A stretch of DNA of 64,000 nucleotides from Sinorhizobium chiapasense (GTDB lineage Bacteria; Pseudomonadota; Alphaproteobacteria; Rhizobiales; Rhizobiaceae), in contig NZ_CP133148.1 of NCBI RefSeq assembly GCF_036488675.1, forward strand, positions 3,490,001 to 3,554,000. The letters are read 5' to 3'. Of the stretch, positions 63,381 through 64,000 are shown in pieces (position 1 is the first letter of the stretch; every line of letters begins with the position of its first letter). A model generated the notes under the pieces. The model saw only the letters and a list, made by a program, of their open reading frames with translations, searched no databases and was not told where the DNA came from. Position numbers and translations under genes: made by a program.

Positions 63381-64000
63381 TCAATTGGCGGCGTGGGCCG
63401 CAGCCCAGACCTTCTCAGGTGTCGCGGGCATGGTAAGCGCGTTGTTACCGATGGCGTCGGTGATCGCATTGATCAGCGCCGGCGGCGAACCGATCGCGCC
63501 GGCTTCCCCGCAACCCTTGACGCCGAGCGGATTGCTCGGACAGGGCGTGTTCGAGGTCGACACCTTGAAGGACGGCAGGTGGTCGGCACGCGGCATGGCG
63601 TAATCCATGTAGCTCGCCGTCAGCAGCTGGCCGTTTCCCGGATCGTAATGGACGCCTTCGAGCAGCGCCTGGCCGATACCCTGCGCCAGCCCGCCATGCA
63701 CCTGACCCTCGACGATCATCGGGTTGATGAGGTTGCCGAAATCGTCCGCCGCGACGAACTGGATGATCTTCGTCTCTCCGGTATCCGGATCGACCTCCAC
63801 CTCGCAGACGTAGCACCCGGCCGGGAAAGTGAAATTCGACGGATCGTAGAAGGCGCCCTCCTTCAGGCCGGGCTCCATTCCGGCCGGCAGGTTATGGGCG
63901 GTGTAGGCGGCAAGCGCCATCTGGAACCAGGGCACCGCCTTGTCGGTACCGGCAACCTTCAGTTCGCCGTTTTCGATGACGATGTCGCTTTCGTCCGCCT
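63381..64000 (-). CDS. Molybdenum-hydroxylase large subunit (CoxL-like), C-terminal part only
   Basis: The frame is open to the window edge (206 codons seen of an expected 770-800). The C-terminal molybdopterin-domain features are [40 protein letters not shown] and [20 protein letters not shown], the last containing the catalytic glutamate (GxGEAG) of the xanthine oxidase family. It forms an operon with the CoxM-like subunit. CO dehydrogenase activity would need the active-site loop that lies outside the window. Confidence 0.9.
   Translation of the reverse strand, partial: ADESDIVIENGELKVAGTDKAVPWFQMALAAYTAHNLPAGMEPGLKEGAFYDPSNFTFPAGCYVCEVEVDPDTGETKIIQFVAADDFGNLINPMIVEGQVHGGLAQGIGQALLEGVHYDPGNGQLLTASYMDYAMPRADHLPSFKVSTSNTPCPSNPLGVKGCGEAGAIGSPPALINAITDAIGNNALTMPATPEKVWAAAHAAN

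Overview
The window looks like a chromosomal segment of a Sinorhizobium/Ensifer species. It has high-GC alphaproteobacterial coding style. The backbone gene order metH, pmi (AGE-type mannose-6-phosphate isomerase), UPF0303, ROK sugar kinase, tRNA-Arg, then dxr and hemA is one I associate with the S. meliloti chromosome. Short bi-hairpin intergenic repeats of the kind found in rhizobia are abundant. Family and gene names come from reading the translations and from recall of published S. meliloti work; no database was searched.

Left backbone (1-16556): a LysR regulator (cut by the window edge) is divergent from a branched-chain-type ABC importer (binding protein, two ATPases, two permeases), followed by a GMC oxidoreductase and an aldehyde dehydrogenase. 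Together these suggest uptake and two-step oxidation of an alcohol. Then come a frameshifted KTSC-domain remnant, cobalamin-dependent metH with a palindromic operator over its -35, the ROK kinase/UPF0303/pmi group on the minus strand, and tRNA-Arg(CCT).

Genomic island (16557-57864, about 41.3 kb): the last 48 bp of the tRNA-Arg gene are repeated exactly at 57817-57864, next to a tyrosine recombinase (56402-57673) and a small HTH gene, so both ends of an integrated island are inside the window. Its left arm (16.7-31.3 kb) carries a broken IS110-type transposase, outer-membrane barrels, a DUF1254-type periplasmic protein, a two-TM channel, and a compact plus-strand run: DUF3604 PHP-like metalloprotein, secreted CxxC protein, PpiC foldase, HupE/UreJ metal permease, a secreted protein and a methyltransferase. 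Its centre and right arm (31.7-52 kb) are a consolidated c-di-GMP/exopolysaccharide locus. It holds bgsBA-like mixed-linkage beta-glucan synthesis genes with a CHASE4-GGDEF-EAL protein; the six-gene bgr partner-switching operon (GGDEF-EAL target, unknown, STAS-like/methyltransferase fusion, PP2C phosphatase sensor, RsbW-like kinase, STAS); and the AraC regulator cuxR with the uxs1-uxe-apsS-apsH1-apsE-apsH2 operon for an arabinose-containing polysaccharide. A decaying strip (52.4-54 kb, recombinase and VOC remnants), an RTX calcium-binding protein with an internal 81-bp tandem duplication, and the integrase end complete the island. No conjugation genes were seen.

Right backbone (57865-64000): an LssY_C-domain protein, a META-domain protein, dxr, a RIME1-like repeat, hemA with a FixK/FNR-type box upstream, and the start of a CoxM/CoxL-type molybdenum hydroxylase operon cut by the window edge.

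How the island genes fit together: environmental input to the PP2C sensor and the RsbW-like kinase sets the phosphorylation of the STAS protein, which should gate the GGDEF-EAL protein. The resulting c-di-GMP could switch on both the glucan synthase BgsA and the CuxR-controlled polysaccharide. The whole circuit therefore appears packaged as one transferable unit.
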